DNA of 64,000 nucleotides from Lithospermum erythrorhizon (taxonomy: Eukaryota; Streptophyta; Magnoliopsida; Boraginales; Boraginaceae): NCBI GenBank assembly GCA_019722365.1, contig JADFUC010002401.1, forward strand, positions 62,001 to 126,000, in the 5' to 3' direction. The notes under the pieces were generated by a model. The model saw nothing but the letters and a program-made list of their open reading frames with translations, was not told the origin of the DNA and made no database searches. Position numbers and translations under genes: made by a program. Positions 61,352-64,000 of the stretch are shown piece by piece. Each line of letters begins with the position of its first letter. Within the stretch, counting starts at the first letter, position 1.

Positions 61352-62328
61352 ACATTTCGGACCATTTCCTAAAAGATGCTTACATAAGACAGCGCGGGGC
61401 TTGAAAAGAAGACTTGGATTCGAAAGCCATTCCTCGCCTTTTTCGAGTAATCAAAACAGTTATAGGAACTAATATTTCGCCCACATTACAAAATGTAAAG
61501 GGCGTTGCATTTTTGCCGTGTATATTGTATAGTTATATAGCTCTTGCAAGAAATGTTGTATGTGAATTAGTGGCATCTTTCTTCAATGGCAATCCCTTTT
61601 TCATCTTCCTTCTTGTTTGTCCAGAACAATGTCAGTTTCTTTGCTCATATTTATGTGTGGTGGTTGTATGCTTCTCCATTTGTGGAATTCGGGAACTACA
61701 GATGTTTTTAAGAACAAAGAAAAACGAAGATAAGAGTGACTTTGAATTTTTGTTAAAATTTATGCACAACAAAACATTACTTGAAAATGATTATTTGATA
61801 AATGTGAGTATCGCACAATGGAAAATTTGTGTTAATATTTCTATACTTCTGTATGTTTATAAAATTTCAATTTTTAATAATTTATATTTTGATCATTAAT
61901 AAATCTTTAATAAAAAAAGATTAACAAATAGTAACTTTTCACGTCACGTGAGTCTCTTTCACAATCTAAATTCTGACACACTATATCTATATCTATATTT
62001 AAGTGTGAATGTGGTAAGGATGTTTTTTCTATTTTTTGTAAAGACATTTATGCCCTCCAAAATTCTCTAATTACTAGACATTAATTCACAAATAGTAATA
62101 ATTTAATATGAAGTTAAAGAATTACTACTTTTAATATAATAATTATTTTATGGTTGATAAAAATATCAAGAATTTTTATGTATTGTAATATTATTATTTA
62201 ATATATTATTATATATTATTATTAAACATAATGAATATTACAATGATATCTTTATGAAGTTATCTCACCATAATAAATAAAATGATATAACGTTAGACTT
62301 TATTTAAAATAAAAGCTGACAGATATTT

Positions 62329-63060
62329 GATTTAACTTATGATTAAAATATGAATATTAATATAACTTCTAAAAGTTTAGATAAAACTCCCTCTTTTTCA
62401 TTTTTTATTAAGAACATATTGCCCTTCCAACTAAAATATTTCAACTAAAATTAATTATATGTATTTTATTATTATCTTTATTATCATAGTAATTATTGGC
62501 TCTATCAAACCTGTATAAAAAATATATGATTTAACTTATGATTAAAATATCTAGATTTATACATCTTCTAAAAGTTTAGATAAAATCAGCGATTCTTTCA
62601 TTTTTCATTAAGAACATATTGTTCTTCCAACTAAAATTAAGTATTTGCATCTTATTATTATGTTTATTATCACAATTATATTAATCATTAAATTAATAAA
62701 TGGTGAGAAATACAAAGAGACAAGAATCATTGGTGATACGTAGTAACTTATGCAATTAATTCATTATACTAATAATGTACAATTCAATACAATTAATTAT
62801 TTTTTGAGAAAAAAAGTTAAACTCTTGAGTGGAGTTACATATGACTCATTGTTATTTGGAGTTGCTAATAATATTCATTACATATGAATTAAATACAATT
62901 CAATACATTATACTAATAATTAATACAATTATGATAATGAAGATAATAATAAGTTGCAAATAATTAATCTATATGTCTTATTTAACTTATGATTTAATAA
63001 ATGTGTGCTAAGAGATGGTTGTTTCTTTCATTTTTTATTAGAACTAAAACTAAATTGTTA
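62329..63060. repeat. Degenerate tandem repeat, period about 199 bp, 2-3 copies
   Basis: GATTTAACTTATGATTAAAA begins at 62329 and 62528. Both copies continue with CTTCTAAAAGTTTAGATAAAA, TTTCATTTTT.ATTAAGAACA and CTTCCAACTAAAAT. A shorter, more worn third copy starts near 62978 (TTTAACTTATGATT...TTTCATTTTTTATTAGAAC). It may derive from an unknown repeat family. Confidence 0.65.
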
Positions 63061-63658
63061 TTACGAATGAAAATAATTACAATTGGTCATTATATATTTC
63101 TCTTTATGACATATTAGTAATAAATATACACATCTACAATTGATTATTAATTAATACTCCATTAGATTCCAATTTACTTGATAAAGGTAAAAATCTTTAT
63201 TGGGGTGGAGTAATATTATTCAATATCACGCAAAAAGTCTTTTTGTCAAAGAGCGTTTTGGTTAAATCAATGAAAATGAAAAATCTTTATTAAGGACAAA
63301 AGTGTAAAGATGAAGATAAAGTTGGGCTGATATCGCTTTGCTGTTGAAGTAAAAGCGGAAATGAAAATTTTTCTTCTACGTGATGATTAAATCGGGCAGA
63401 GAGAATATTGAATGAAAATTAAAATATATATTTTCTAATAAAAGAATTATTAAATGTTTTCTTAAGTGATCAATTTAAACATTATCGTTTTCTTGAGATA
63501 AATTGAAGAAAAATAATTTATTTATTTGTTATTGTCATTATATATTAATTGCTAGCATGTAACAAGTATACACACATCTACAATTGATTATTAATAAATA
63601 TTGAATAAAAATTGAATCCTATAAAATAATATATGATGATTAACTTTTATATGAAGAC

Positions 63659-63774
63659 GATTATTCAATTTAGATATTTAATTATATGAATTTATATATA
63701 TATATATATAGTGACAATTATGATTATTCAATTTAGATATTTGATTATATACATTTATATGTATAGTGACAATT
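63659..63774. repeat. 63-bp tandem duplication with an internal (TA)n run
   Basis: GATTATTCAATTTAGATATTT begins at 63659 and 63722, and both copies end TATAGTGACAATTAT. The first copy contains an expanded TATATA run at about 63691-63710; in the second it is interrupted. Confidence 0.8.
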
Positions 63775-64000
63775 ATTTTTGTTTTCGATAATTAGACAAT
63801 GTTATATAAATATTATTTGTTCATATCACGAAAGTAAAAAACTATTCAATATCTTGCAACAACTTTATTCATCACATATACAATGCTCTATATATAGGAA
63901 ACATGAATATTACGAGGAGTATTTAAAATATAAAATTAGAAATCAATAAAATATGAAGTAGTAATATAATGTTTAAGTTTTAATAATGACGATTATAAAG

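Larger units (their letters stand above)
61352..64000. other. MDN1 3' UTR followed by AT-rich intergenic DNA
   Basis: The MDN1 3' UTR probably runs a few hundred bases; an open frame of 161 codons at 61414-61899 has no recognisable domain and is likely chance. AATAAA-like signals occur near 61896-61910. From about 62050 the DNA is extremely AT-rich with tandem duplications listed separately. No gene seen. Confidence 0.5.

Noticed and set aside
61414..61899. 161-codon open frame after the MDN1 stop
   Set aside because: It lies in the 3' UTR region, is low-complexity and hydrophobic in parts, and shows no family signature.

Overview
This is a gene-sparse, AT-rich stretch of a flowering-plant nuclear genome. 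The evidence is GT-AG introns, a plant-type DYW pentatricopeptide gene, a plant two-LIM gene, a DUF4228 gene, a plant midasin gene and typical plant transposon families (CACTA, hAT, Stowaway-like MITEs, LTR retrotransposon). The codon use and protein texture look eudicot. I cannot name the species.

Layout. (1) 1-6265: right-hand part of a decayed CACTA (En/Spm) transposon with a broken TNP2-type transposase on the minus strand and a clear CACTACTAGAAA terminus. (2) 7638-9413, plus: a three-exon DUF4228 gene (199 aa), with a Stowaway-like MITE in its second intron. (3) 14266-16266, minus: an intronless PPR-DYW organelle RNA-editing factor (666 aa). (4) 17149-19428, minus: a five-exon WLIM1-type actin-bundling protein (192 aa) with small tandem duplications at its exon 1/intron 1 junction and upstream. 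(5) 20178-25981: a mobile-element graveyard holding a hAT transposase relic and two directly abutting LTRs of a retrotransposon with no internal region. (6) 31726-61351, plus: one very large gene, midasin (MDN1), which I model with 52 exons giving 5431 codons. It has six AAA+ modules, a long linker, an acidic tail and a C-terminal MIDAS domain, and a telo-box lies just upstream. (7) 61352-64000: 3' UTR and very AT-rich DNA with tandem duplications.

The genes are unrelated single loci, not an operon or cluster. They cover ribosome biogenesis (MDN1), organelle RNA editing (PPR), actin organisation (WLIM1) and stress response (DUF4228). I found no RNA genes, CRISPR array or evidence of a novel multi-gene system. 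The observations most worth following are inside MDN1: an intron bounded by a perfect 13-bp direct repeat carrying the AGGT splice signal (possible recent intron gain), an intron with no canonical donor, a 75-nt open-frame intron, an in-frame 19-codon duplication near AAA6, and two well-bounded MITE insertions in introns. The exon model was built by eye from splice sites, reading phase and family knowledge; no alignment was run.
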